Shown: positions 10,513-21,374, counted from the stretch's first letter. The stretch is 52,374 nucleotides of DNA from Pleurotus djamor (GCA_029747585.1 JAPEVF010000090.1:64276-116649), one strand, 5' to 3'. Numbers and translations are program-made. The notes: generated by a model not told the origin, from the sequence alone.

Positions 10513-10836
10513 AAGTCATAATTTGTCAATAGAGTAGCAGTGACCTACCATAGAGTAGAAGTTCACACGGAAAGGTAGCATGTCCAAGGCTAGCTGCGGC
10601 TCGGGCACTTTCTTCGATGCCCGAAAGACAAAATATGGTGAAGAGAACCAAAGGTTGAAGTGGCTAGTGCTACTTATTTGGGTAAGCGAAGACCTTTCTT
10701 GGTTGCATCTCGACGGAAGCAATCCGGGGGGAGGAAGTAAAAGGCCTGAACCTTCATTAATTGTCCGATCCAACGAGAGGTATTCGCCTATGATATAAGG
10801 TGAGTGGTCATAGGAGAAAGAAAAGCAAGCAAAACC
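10513..10836. promoter_or_regulatory. Upstream region of the UbiA-type gene
   Basis: TATAAG at 10794-10799 is 43 bp before the ATG at 10837. A 119-codon frame on the other strand here is a chance frame without domain features. Confidence 0.45.
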
Positions 10837-11752
10837 ATGCCTGCTGCAATTGCCCCAATCACCTTCGTATCGCACGAGCTTGATCTATTCTTCGGCTTCA
10901 CTTGGAGAGATTGGTCTACCACTCTCATCCCTGGCCTTATCGTTGCTCTCGGTGCAGTAAAGCACACTGCATTACCCATCTTCCACGCCGTTGGGTTCAT
11001 CCCATGGGTGTCCGCGTTCATCTATTTCTTCAACCTCTCAAATCAAATCACCGGCATCGAAGAAGACCGTATAAACAAGCCAGACCGGCCCATCGTCACA
11101 GGGAAGGTCAGCATCGAGGGAGCAAAGCGTCGATGGATCCTATGCCTTGCTTGCTTCCTAGCTATAGCGGTCCAGAACGAGCGGCAGGTACCAGAGACGT
11201 TGTTGTGGATAACTACAACGGCATTCCTATCACTGACGTCTGGTGGAGGACACTGGTTCGGCAAAAACACTGTCGCAATGACCACGGGGACGTGGGCCCT
11301 CCTCGGAGGGATATACAAGGCAATCGCATCGCCTACGACGGAAGCTCAGCATTTCATATGGGTCGTTGGGTTATGGACGGGGGTGGTGATGCAAATTCAA
11401 GACCTCCGCGACAGCCAAGGAGACATGGCGACAGGAAGAAGCACGCTCCCTGTGGTCCTTGGCGAAGCCCGGTCACGTCTTGCGATCACGTTCGTTGTGT
11501 TGCCTTTGGGCTACTGGATTTTGTGGGTGGGAGGGGTCGCCGCGGAGGCACCTGCGCTGCTCCTAGCCGCACATGCAGTCTTAGGCTTTTGGGTTCTGAC
11601 CGGGCAAGGAGCCCGTTACGACCACAAAACCTACATGGTACGTAGCATCAGGGCTTCCAAATCGTGTTTACAGCCTAGGATCTGACTTTTGCCGTGTATA
11701 GTTGTTCACGTACCTCTTTTGNCGCTGTCTTGACGATCCCAATCTGGTCTGA
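10837..11752 (+). CDS. UbiA-superfamily membrane enzyme (prenyltransferase or UbiA-type terpene cyclase)
   Basis: Predicted exons 10837-11637 and 11702-11752 give 283 residues with about seven or eight hydrophobic helices, an integral membrane protein. It shows the two Asp-rich signatures of the UbiA superfamily that hold Mg-diphosphate: a first at residues 69-85 (N-Q-x-x-G-x-E-E-D-x-x-N-K-P-D-R-P) and a second at 189-196 (D-L-R-D-x-x-G-D) followed by G-R-x-T-L-P-V-V-L-G. In the first motif the usual N-D-x-x-D has become N-Q-x-x-G, keeping only the later E-E-D. Fungal members include UbiA-type sesquiterpene cyclases such as the bergamotene synthase of fumagillin biosynthesis, and the altered motif plus a neighbouring P450 make that class attractive; a classical prenyltransferase is not excluded. 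Start chosen at AAAACCATGCC. An N at 11722 leaves one residue unknown. Confidence 0.75.
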
Positions 11753-12502
11753 CCTTCGACAATGAGCACTTTGTTGAAGTGCGTAGTGCACATCTCCAGA
11801 CTCCTGTAGTAAGTATGGAATTAAGCAGGAAGGCGTACATTCTAGCCGCTTCGGTCATTGTTTCGTAGTAGTAACCGAGGGTGGCGTGAGAAACAAACTT
11901 TCAATTTGTTGTCCTCGCAGATTTCGAACTTTCTTCATCAAGGCCCTGCCATCGCTCATGAGTCCCTCTACATCTGCTTCTGTTCTAGAAGCTACTCTTT
12001 TCGTCGCTGTCAAGTGAGCTGTATAGTCGCACAACCTCTCGGTTGCATTCATGCCATCCGTTGTCCAGGCGCTATGGCTCAACAAACCTTTTCGAGTTCA
12101 AACTATGACGTGATGTCTAGTTTGAATTCCGTAAGTGGCTGGTCTACGCAGCCTTGAGCCTCCGAACGCCACTTCTGTGAGGCAAACGTTAGTTTCGTGA
12201 TCCGTAGAACGCAATAACTTCCTTGGGGTAGGCAGAGTCAATGTCTACATTGGTGACTTGACGTCAGGCGGCCAGGTATGCTTGATCGCCTGCTTGGTTT
12301 GTGGAGAAGGCGAGGTCGCCAATGCAGTTCGTATCGGAACTATGACGAAACGCTGGCGAGGCACATCCTGGTTCTCGTCTCTCTGACCTTGCTCGTCAGA
12401 GTTTTTTGTCCATTGCATATCATCGGTATACTGCTTTTGCCTCGCCGAGGCTTTCTTCCAGGGTCTATTCTCTTGATTATCCTCTGCCTCCGAATCTACT
12501 AG
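11753..12502. other. Intergenic, unresolved
   Basis: Several short frames (for example a stretch near 12210-12380 with G-V-G-R-V-N-V-Y-I-G) resemble coding fragments but do not join into a gene with sound splice sites. Could be a relic or an uncalled multi-exon gene. Confidence 0.3.
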
Positions 12503-12856
12503 CTTCGGCCGCACTGGTGTTCATCTCGCAGATACTCTGACTTTATCACCCTAAGACCGCTCTGCTCCTGGATTCTCGTCGGCAATGCGTTCTCTCCGCT
12601 TTCGCGACCTGCGGACCTCAATTATCCTGTACCATCTGCCTTCTTCACTCGGGCTACCATCTCAAGTACGAAGCTCAAGACCGAACCTAATTCAACGGGA
12701 GTTTCCCGCATTTTTACTTCTCGCTCTTCTGTATACGTCACTGATGACGCTGACTGTCAGGCAGTTCTCTGTTATGCATCTTCATGTGATGATCTACCAA
12801 TGAGCGGTTCTCTAAGACTGATTAACGATGCTGCAATGCACTTTTCGACTCCTTAG
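12503..12856 (+). other. Long open frame without an early start codon; possible last exon
   Basis: 117 codons stay open to a TAG at 12854-12856. There is no Met until near the end, so it would need an upstream exon; an acceptor-like CTCGCAG lies near 12530. The deduced peptide has balanced composition, with three Cys in its second half. No family recognised. May be a gene fragment or chance. Confidence 0.25.
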
Positions 12857-13027
12857 ACCTTGCTCGGCCTTCGCAACATGTTGATTCGTTGCGGTCGGTC
12901 TCTGTAATCTTGTGACTTGCCCCTCAAGGATACCGGTTATTTGAGAACATGAATTGCACATATCACTACACAAGCCCTGTTATCAAGGACGAAGACATGC
13001 CTGCAACTTCTGCTAACCCCGCCCATC

Positions 13028-15147
13028 TCATATACTACGCGCACGACCTTTGGCAACGATTTCATCAATATCTTTGGACCTAGGTAAAAAGCGGCACTTG
13101 AATGGCTTCGGTGGTCTAAGCAGGGGTAGATACGTCAGGGTTGGCTTCCAATAAAAGAGGGGCAACGAAAGAGAACTCACGCTGCGATGCCTCTTGGCTC
13201 GCTCGCGTTAACGTCAATATCGAGCGCTATACCACTCTCCCCAACAGCTGGAAGAATATCAAACGCCCAAAGGAGAGATGCGATCTGGATGAACAAAGTG
13301 CTGTTGGCTATGTGACGTCCTGTGCACGCACTATAGGGTGGAATACAAAGAGTAAGTGGCATGAAAGTGAAGAATATTTGAGAAGGGTTGGATATCAGCA
13401 CATACCGAATACCGAACCCGAACGAAACGTGTCCCTCATGTTTAGTATCCACCGCAGCTCCAGAAACATCATCGAGGAGCCGTCCTTCTTCGTCGAGAAA
13501 GCGTCCGGGCTTGAATTCATGGGCGTCATCCCCATACACTTCGGGATCGTGGTTAAGTCCCCTTGGGAGTGATTTTTCGTCAGAATCGTTTGGACACTCG
13601 GGTATGCCTTAGCCCTTCAAGTGTAAAGGACCTACCATATATTTGGTATACATATGCTTCCTTCGGGTAAGTCGTAGCCTTCATAGGAATCGTCTTGTTC
13701 AAGACGATGCGGGAGTCCTACAGGGCCTATGGGTCTCCAACGCAAAATCTCTTTGACGATCGCACGTGTGTATGGCAGCTGGGGAAGATCCTTGAATGAG
13801 GGAAGACGGTCCCTTCCGACGACGCGGTCCAACTCGATTTGCGCTTCCCTCTGGGCGGAAGGGTGAAGGACCATGGCGACGACGAACCATGCCATTTGGC
13901 CTGCTGTCTGTTTTCAATGATCAACGCCCAAACTCCGGAATTGACAATAGTAAGCCACCCACAGTCTCCACACCGGCAGTACTGCGTGGTTCAATCAACA
14001 TTGCTCTATGTTCGCAGGGAAACTTTGGCCATTCGAAGGAGAGAGTGTGCTTACTAGATTGTACCCGCTGTCCAGATAGCTTCTTCTTCATTGATTTTGC
14101 TCTCGGAGAGATCACGAAGAAGCTGACTCGCGATACATGGCATTTGAATACCTAGCTTCTATGAAGGGGGATAATTGTGAGCAAGCAAATTGAAGCAGAC
14201 AGGCTTTGGCATCCTGACCTCACGATCAGCCACGCCTTGCATTAAATTCTTCAGATCATTGGACTTCTGTATGTACCAGTTTTCCGCTTCAACTCTCCAA
14301 GGACACCTGATAACACAGTTGAATCTAGCTGAGGCCTGACAGTTATTGTTAGACGAGCTTACATCCAACGGGGCAAATACACCATCCAGGGAAAGAACTC
14401 GACAAAGTACGAGCCAGGAAGCGCAGCGATGTTTACGCCCTCTCCGATACTGTCAACGAGAAGGATCAATGGATCGTTTGGATCAAGTACCGGGGGTCCG
14501 CCATAAATGATTGATATCATCGCCGAACCCGTGGCACGTTTCAGGTGTTCGATGAAGTTATTCGGCGAGGTTAGTATGGAGGAGACAAGAATTGAGGACT
14601 CGAGTTCTTGAATGGGGAAATAATCACGGTAGACTCGAACACCCACCACCCTAGCTTCCCTGTGAGATGACGGTATGAAGGATTTTTGGCCACTCACTCA
14701 TTGGCAGCTTGACGCATGCGTTTATACAACTTTGAATGGCAGGACCTGGCGAAGGGGAAAAGGTAGCCACTGGTCATCAGTTCCGCTACGATACTTCTCT
14801 GGCGACCAGAATAGATGGCTGCACGTCGGTCAAGAAGATCCTTGGTGACTTTGTGTGTCCCGAGAATGACTAGTGGCTGACCGAAAGCGGTCAGGTAAAC
14901 GAGAGGACCTAACAAGCAAATTTGTGAGAACAGAGCACGCTGTGAAGACAAAATCCTGACCATAAATCTTCCTCCAGTCAACCATAGGAACCCATAGACG
15001 CGATGTGAGTTGGTGAGCATTGCCGATGATAGGGAAACGAGGGGGTCCTGGGGGGAAAGTCCGCTTTTTGAGGGGTACACAGGAAAAGACCAGCAAAAAC
15101 ACGACTGCAAGTCCGAGGCCTGTTGCTGGTAGGTAAGCGGGTTGCAT
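13028..15147 (-). CDS. Cytochrome P450, complete, 10 exons
   Basis: Heme-thiolate monooxygenase anchored in the ER. Predicted exons (high to low): 15147-14961, 14908-14698, 14650-14363, 14306-14219, 14158-14055, 13981-13963, 13907-13636, 13561-13406, 13330-13181, 13115-13028; together 520 residues. Landmarks: N-terminal helix about residues 10-25, then P-P-G-P-P; I-helix A-G-V-E-T-T encoded partly by a 19-nt micro-exon; E352-x-x-R355; K-P-G-R-F; heme loop F-G-F-G-I-R-A-C-T-G-R with ligand C444. It resembles the Agaricomycete P450s often labelled O-methylsterigmatocystin-oxidoreductase-like; the substrate is unknown. TATAAA lies 34-39 bp before the ATG. Proximity to the UbiA-type gene suggests it may oxidise that product (inference). 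It has the same exon pattern as the P450 at 29864-31982. Confidence 0.85.
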
Positions 15148-15180
15148 GGTTTACAGTAGGAATAAAGGAACAGACCAGGA

Positions 15181-15186
15181 TTTATA
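15181..15186 (-). promoter_or_regulatory. TATA element of the P450 gene
   Basis: TATAAA on the minus strand, 34-39 bp before the ATG, so the 5' leader must be very short. Confidence 0.45.
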
Positions 15187-15914
15187 CACCAGGGCTTCAG
15201 TCTCGGCTTCGGTCAACGTTACCCGAAAGGGCCTTATGAAAAGAAAAGGAACATCGCAATCCGTTCTTCTCAGTCGAAGACAAAGTTTGTGTGTGAAAAC
15301 TGACATGCACTCCCCATCCAAATTTGTGGTGCCCACTGTTTGATTCCTGCATCCAGGAATTCGACCTCACCCATGTCGCGGCCAAGTCATTTGGGCAACA
15401 TTAGACGCGAGCGGGTTGATGTTCAACTACACATCTGGGCCATACGAGCCGGTAAGTACGCATCTTCATCGAAGCTTGGCTGCAAGCACATACTTACTGG
15501 CCTCAATGAAAGCTAGAGCTAGATCTAACCCGGTTTCGATTCTTATAGACGCTCTTAAAAAGATGCGCGCTGCGTTCCATTTCGATGGAGTCGTAGGTAC
15601 CGGGTAGCGAGCTGGGTCGAACAAGAAACATTGGCTTTGCAAGGTGGAAGTATCACGTCTTTCGCGTCCTTGTCCAAAAGGAGGAGACCGCGTGTCTTGT
15701 CGCCGCCCATGTTTTGATGTCGCCCCTGACACAGAAATCGCCCACACTCCCACTCACCCTTATTTGACTGAGTTTCCTGTTTCTTTCTCTCTGATGTCGT
15801 AGGCCAGCCCGGCAGCGCTCTATAGCAACCATTTCCTGATCTTCGTATATATTTCTTGGTTTCAAGCAAGTCTCAATCTTAGCTCTGCCCCCCCAACACA
15901 TACTGAAATCTTCC
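15187..15914. other. Divergent intergenic region
   Basis: Separates the leftward P450 from the rightward coiled-coil gene. Overlapping short frames on both strands show no domain features. Confidence 0.35.
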
Positions 15915-18128
15915 ATGACAGATCCTGACAATCTCCTGGCATCCATGTCAGCGTTTCGTGAGCGGCCGCCTCCGCCTTCAGGTCCTCGATTACGGGGCCG
16001 GAACTCTACCAATCCCCTCCTCGAGACTCCGTCGTCACCACAATTCGCCCTGCGAGAGACACCAACCTCTTCGCTTTACAGTCCAACATCCTCCAGCTCA
16101 CCCACGCCTTCCATCAAAGATTTCACGACTCTCGGGGTGATTTCAGAGCACCCCGAACAACTCCCCCCCCTTATCACCAACATTCAGCGAACCCTCACCA
16201 CCATCCCCCGAAGCTGCTCCCGTCGTAAAACCCATATCTAAGCCAACAACACTCACGCCCCCACCAACGATCAATTATGATTCAGTTCCTGTGCAATGGA
16301 AGGCTTTGCCCATGGAGGCCGCAGTTTGTGAGTTGACTCTTCTAGATCATCACCGTCAGGCCTCACAGCCTCTCCAATCGCAGGGACTTTCACATCTCAA
16401 GAGCTCCAACAGATTGTCTCGCGGGCCATCCGATCATCAGCACAGGAATCATTCATCCGCCTGCTGTCCGTCGACGTACTCGATCGTCAATTGCCTGAGG
16501 AGTTGGAACGGTTGAGCGATGCTAAACTGCGAGCCCAGTCGCGATACCGGTTTTGCGTGCACCGTCGGACAATGCTTCTCCAGGGCATCAATGCTTGCTC
16601 AACTGTAGCCCCGGACAAGAGCGGTAGCAACATTTCCCATCTAGGGCAGCTTGCAGTCCAATTGTCAGAAAATTCGGCAGAATGCGATCGCCTCCTCGAA
16701 GAACTTTTGCGCATTGTTGATCAGCAAACGCAGGTTGCCAAGTTGCAGGACAACCATTGGGCTAGTGCGCTGGCGGTTGCGTTACGGAAGGTAAGTCCCC
16801 GTTGTCTCAGGGACACTTTGTATTTTTATGAAGATCTAATTTCCCATATCTCCGCTCAGCTGAATGGTAGCTATGGAAAGCGAACTGCCGAGCTCAAAGC
16901 TGCAAGGCAAAAGATTGCAGAGCTAGAGGCCCAGTTGGAGGACGCTTGGAAGGAAGCTGAGAAAATGGCGAAGGAGATGGATGATAAGGACAGTTTAGTT
17001 GGATCTGATGAGGAAGAAGCGGATGTGGTGATGGCGGAACATTTGAGGATATTGAAGTCGCCACCTGCGGTGCTACACGATCTACCAAGTATTTCGGAAC
17101 CCAACAGTCCTCCTCTCCCCCTTCCGTCGACAAGCCAACCATACATGGACAGTCCTCAGCCTGAACCTCGTCCGTCTTCCTCACTTGAACATTCTCTATC
17201 TGCCCCACCTCCTGCGTACACCCCAACCCCCTCCACTTCCACTTCCACCGTCTCAGACCTCCCCGTCCTCGCCCCACCCTTCACAGCTCCCGCTGATCTA
17301 AACTCGACTGACGACAATGACAATGACACTGCTACAATCCACAGTCTCCGCAGCGTTCGAAGTGCTCGAAGCATGCGGAGTGTCCGGAGTACTCGCAGCA
17401 CTCGAGACAGTACTCGGGTAAGTCAGGTCTTTGCTGCCCGACGACGTAGCATCCGTGCCTCTCTCAGCAGTCTCCGCCTCCCCAAACTTCGAGGAAAATC
17501 CCAGGGCAGAGGACACCCAGAACCTCAACCACCCGTTCCTGATCTGCCACCTCACATTCGTCCTTCCATATCCTCATCCACCAAATCGCCATTCGCTCAC
17601 CTGCCTGAGCCTCTGACACTGCGCAAAGACATGTGGCCGAGGATAAGGGAGGCTCCGATTCGAGGCTCCGTTGATGATATCAACCTTGTTCCACGTAGTC
17701 CGAAACACCAACCTCCCAAACCAGCGGCGATGGATGATATCGAAATACTCCCGGGACGAGCGAAACCTGATGCTGCCCTCGTCGCCCTTGTCGCACAATA
17801 CCCTCCTCCCCCTCCCCTTCCCCCTTCCGACGACCACACGGATAACGATCGTGAATCGCATGATTCTCCCGGTTCAAGGTCGAGCAGCCTGTTGGGTGTT
17901 CGGACGTTTCAGGATAAGTTGCAGGCCCTTTCAGCACGCAGTTCCATGTTGAGGATACCACCTGATCGACTCTTGTTGAGGCGTGGATCAAAGGAGCAGA
18001 TGAATTCCTCGCCGACGACGTCGATGAAAAAACGATATTCCTTGTCTTTCCCCTTGTTCCCCGGTTCCGCGTCTAAAGCGGCGTTGCGCAGAGCGTCGGT
18101 TTCACCTGCGGGCAGTCCATCATCTTGA
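15915..18128 (+). CDS. Coiled-coil protein with Arg/Ser repeat, unknown function (one frameshift in the sequence)
   Basis: Predicted exons 15915-16327, 16384-16790 and 16860-18128 make 695 residues if one C is removed from the C8 run at 16163-16170; the upstream frame otherwise hits a stop at 16241. After the run, codons continue in the new frame to P-V-Q-W-K-A-L-P and the splice gives A-A-V-W-T-F-T-S. The N-terminal region is Pro/Ser-rich. A helical region (S-Q-E-L-Q-Q-I-V onward) is followed by a coiled coil (A-E-L-K-A-A-R-Q-K-I-A-E-L-E). Residues encoded at 17341-17418 are repeats of R-S-x, then a basic R-x-R-R-S-I-R and a long Pro/Ser-rich tail. Intron 16791-16859 is 69 nt and has no stop in frame, so its retention would insert 23 residues. 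No known family; a scaffold or cytoskeletal role is only a guess. Confidence 0.6.
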
Positions 18129-18620
18129 CATTCCCTTTGTACTTATCTCCTTGTCATCCTTTGTGTTGCTGCTTTATGAATTCCTTCTTCTCCAATCCAC
18201 TCTGCTTTTATCCACATCTTTTGGCGCAAAATGATCTACCTGCTACCCCATCTTGTATGTTAAGTCTTCCTCGGTTGTGTTATCTATCTTATTGCCCATC
18301 TAATGTATCCTGTCATTTCTTAGAGTAATCTCTACAACGCGGTACTGAGTCGCACAAATACTGATATCGGCGCGTCTACTTTGACGCGTCCCTCGATCGC
18401 GTCTCGCCAGCATGACAAATCCAGACTATGCCTCGTCCCTGCAGCAGCCTCTCAACTGAGCACTGCGTTCATGAATCTAGAGGCCTATGTCTTCGCTATA
18501 AAATGTCTTCATTTCCGCCGGAAGACTCCTCCCGACAAACACACATCACACCTAACCTAAACAACTAACACAACTTTATAACCTTAGGACACATATTCCT
18601 GCTCAACCATCACGGGAAAC
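18129..18620. other. Intergenic, no gene seen
   Basis: 3' flank of the coiled-coil gene and promoter of the small protein at 18621; the 60 bp before that ATG are A/C-rich, as in a leader. No RNA or repeat found. Confidence 0.35.
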
Positions 18621-19170
18621 ATGTGCCATCTTCTTTGCTTCCTCACCGGCGCTGGCCTGGCAACGTACTTATCCCGGAGAAGGTATCGACGCGAAGTCGA
18701 AGCTGAACTGGATAATTACGATCGTCAGGTTAGAGGTGTTTCCGAGAACACACCTTTGACGATGCCTATGCCGGATACCAACCCTACTGGTGATAATCCA
18801 AGTAACACTGTTCCCCGGAGTCCCCAAGAAACTTGGGAAGTGGAACAAATGGCAGCTCGAAGGCGGGATGTTGGTAACTCGGTAAGTCAAGAATCACTGC
18901 TTCGTTCGTCCGCTGACATCTCCCCGATGTATTTTCGGTGTAGATAGGAACTGCCGTAGAGTCTGTCCTCGAGTTCTTTGAGAATTTGGGCGACTCTGTT
19001 TCACCGGTCAGTACCTTGGTCTGTGCTCATGCATCAGCGTACTTACCTGACTCTCCCTGTAGAAGAAACCGCCTCAGAAGAAAGAGAAAGCGCAATCACC
19101 AGAGGAGGCTCTCGCCCAAGCCCCACCTCTCGTCGACCAGAAATTTGCTGAGCCTCCTCCTCGGGTGTAA
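18621..19170 (+). CDS. Small N-terminally anchored protein, 143 aa, hypothetical
   Basis: Predicted exons 18621-18881, 18944-19006 and 19063-19170, all in phase 0. Residues 1-17 are hydrophobic (M-C-H-L-L-C-F-L-T-G-A-G-L-A-T-Y-L) followed at once by S-R-R-R-Y-R-R-E, typical of a signal anchor with a cytosolic remainder. The middle is Pro/Asn-rich and acidic, a short amphipathic helix (E-S-V-L-E-F-F-E-N-L) is encoded by the 63-nt exon, and the tail is Lys/Pro/Glu-rich, ending P-P-P-R-V. I recognise no family. It may sit on the ER or outer mitochondrial membrane (inference from the anchor). Confidence 0.5.
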
Positions 19171-19257
19171 ATGTACTGATATGACTGGTTCCTTCTGTAA
19201 ACGCTCTGCCTATCTGTACCATACCTCACTATGCACTTTAATAAAAACGACTTCCAG

Positions 19258-19339
19258 CGACGCCAGCAGGATTTGAACCTGCGCCCTCAAAGAGGAACAG
19301 ATTTCTAATCTGTCGCCGTAACCACTTGGCTATAGCGCC
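19258..19339 (-). tRNA. tRNA-Ser (anticodon AGA)
   Basis: An 82-nt cloverleaf: acceptor stem with two G-U pairs, D arm, anticodon stem ACAGA/TCTGT with loop TT-AGA-AA, the extra-long variable arm of serine tRNAs (TCCTCTTTGAGG), and T arm GCAGG-TTCAAAT-CCTGC. The anticodon AGA reads TCT and, as inosine, TCC and TCA. No intron. Confidence 0.88.
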
Positions 19340-19811
19340 TTAGGAGTGGACGGCGCTTTAAGTTCCCGTAGCTGTCTACCGTGGTCCATTTCTCGAAGGA
19401 CGTCCAGCGCTCTTGGATGATTCTCTTTTCTTGTTCTGCAACTCCCACCTGTAGCTGGACTACCTAATTCACTCATTCCTCGTACACGCCTTCCATCGAT
19501 AATTATACATCCCCACCACTGCTGCGCACGCGGAACCCCTTTGGCTTCGACAGCCTCACCTAATACCTGGCCCGAATAGAAGAATACCCCGACCAAAGAC
19601 AGACACTGGATTTCGCAGTAAACCCAGATTCGCCATAGAAGTCAGCCGTATAACTCAAATCAACGGCTTCGGGGAGGATAAGAACCCCTCTATCGTCCGA
19701 TTCTGTCTACGCGTCTCCAAAAGATACCCAATTGTCCACGCCACGGCAACACGCTCTACGTTGCGGTCACGCCACCCCACTATCGTCTCTTGAAGCAACG
19801 CACAACTTTCT
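19340..19811. other. Intergenic, no gene seen
   Basis: Lies between the tRNA-Ser 5' side and the DUF1769-type gene. Frames on the minus strand are short and without features. Confidence 0.35.
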
Positions 19812-21028
19812 ATGCCTCGTCTTCGCGTTCTCGCTGGGACTTCGTTGTCGACTCTTACGCCTATCACCTCTCTTGTTAATACCAACGGAAAGCATGTCTT
19901 GAAATCGGATGCATTCGAAGGCGAGATTGTGGTCAACATCAAAGGACTCGTAGACGAAGACGGCGCTGTACGAGAGGGCGAGTACTTCGCTAGAGAAGAT
20001 CGTCAAGGAATTACTTGGAGTATTCAAGTCCAAGGTCAGTTGTGTCGTCTTCCTGACCGCGTTTGACCTTCCTAATCTCGTTTCATGAAGGTCGCTTCCT
20101 AACCCCACACACAACGGATGATATCCTCTTTGGAAACACCTTTGATAAACCACTCAAACTTCCATGGGGATCTGGTGCCGCACTGAAGTTCATGAGGTAA
20201 GCGCTCACAAAGCGCCCGTTGTCTTGCTGCTAACAAAAGGCGCAGATACATCGACCCCGTCCTCGAACACGATCTTGCTTCTTCGAATAAACCCTGGGCA
20301 CTGTCTCCGCTCATTGCTACCATGCCGTATTTCTCGCATCACCGAGCTAGCTCGACAGTTGACGTCCCAGCGTTCCCACCAGCGCAGTCTCTAGGTGATG
20401 ATCTGTCACAATTGCACTTGGCTATTTGTGATTCCCGATCCTCTCGCTCTCCTTCGCCCTCTGCATCGTCTTCTTTATCCTCAATTTCTTCATCTTCATC
20501 GAACTCCTCCCCGTCGTCCTCGACTAACTCTTCATCACTGTCCCTTTCGTCTGCCGCGTCCACAAAATCCAAGTCGAAGTCGATCATCTCATCTTTGTCG
20601 AGCCGATCAAAGAACAAAAAACTATCTCCTCCGACCTCATCGGTATCAGACACTAGTCCTCTTTCGGCGCTGAAGACCCCGTCCGAACGCAGGACTTATT
20701 TCAGTGATGCCGAACATCGCAAGTCTGTAGAGTTGGGTCCCGATGTGCGTCTTGTTCTACTTTCGTAGCCATAATCGTAGTCTAACTGAAATTCACCGTA
20801 CAGGACGTGATCACAACCGACTTTTGCTATGGGTTCCTCCAATTCAGTCCTTCGTTAGCACTTGCATTGCCTGGAGGGTTGTCGTTCGATTTGATGCGTT
20901 ACTGGGATGGGCAGCCTGTTCGATTTGTTTGCTGTGAACGGAAGGCGAAGTGTGAAGCTGATGGCCAGGATGATGGTACTCCGTGGGGTAGAGTGTTCTG
21001 GTGTGTAGTTATTGAGCTCGCAGAATAG
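19812..21028 (+). CDS. DUF1769-family (UPF0590-like) protein with a Ser-rich insert
   Basis: Predicted exons 19812-20034, 20091-20196, 20246-20744 and 20804-21028 give 350 residues with matching phases. Conserved blocks are an N-terminal beta-rich region (L-R-V-L-A-G onward, G-R-F-L-T-P, D-D-I-L-F-G-N-T-F-D), F-M-R-Y-I-D-P-x-L, and the C-terminal D-F-C-Y-G-F-L-x-F, L-P-G-G-L-S-F-D-L, Y-W-D-G-Q-P-V-R-F-V-C-C and W-G-R-V-F-W-C-V-V-I-E. I associate these with the fungal DUF1769 family, whose function is not established. Between the halves lies a poly-Ser stretch encoded near 20435-20620, with basic K-S-K-S-K patches, likely disordered. The gene is flanked by two tRNA genes on the opposite strand. 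Confidence 0.75.
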
Positions 21029-21156
21029 GCATGGGCGTGCATCATGCTCTATGACAGAGTGGCATGAATCTTGAAATACTTTGAAGTGGACAGAAAACAT
21101 AAGATTGCAATTATGAAATGCGTGTGGAGAGAAAGCGACGCCCACAAAAAGTGGAG

Positions 21157-21240
21157 TGCATCAAGCGAGAATCGAACTCGCGGCGGGTCGAACTCATGAC
21201 GACTTGGCAACGACCCAGGTTACCACTACCCCATTGATGC
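21157..21240 (-). tRNA. tRNA-Gly (anticodon GCC) with a 13-nt intron
   Basis: Acceptor GCATCAA/TTGATGC with discriminator A, D arm GGGTAGTGGTAACC, anticodon stem GGTCG/CGACC, loop TT-GCC-A plus T after removal of about 13 nt at 21192-21204, and T arm GCGAG-TTCGATT-CTCGC. The intron sits one base 3' of the anticodon, the normal place for eukaryotic tRNA introns. Confidence 0.85.
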
Positions 21241-21374
21241 TTACAGAGAGGCAAGCCCCATGTTAGATATGAGCATTTCATGCCCTACTGGTCCGTGCTC
21301 AAATATATCGACGGGTGGAAGACGGGTGCACATACAAGAAAGCTATCAACAAATAAGAAGAAACACACTGCACT

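Noticed and set aside
10516..10875. 119-codon minus-strand frame over the UbiA-type start
   Set aside because: Runs antisense across the ATG and promoter of the UbiA-type gene; no protein-like features.
16328..16359. 32-nt intron in the coiled-coil gene
   Set aside because: The acceptor at 16383 gives a normal 56-nt intron and a better junction (A-A-V-W-T-F-T-S).
17419..17451. Intron GTAAGT...GTAG in the Arg/Ser repeat of the coiled-coil gene
   Set aside because: Only 33 nt, shorter than every convincing intron here, and the frame is open through it.
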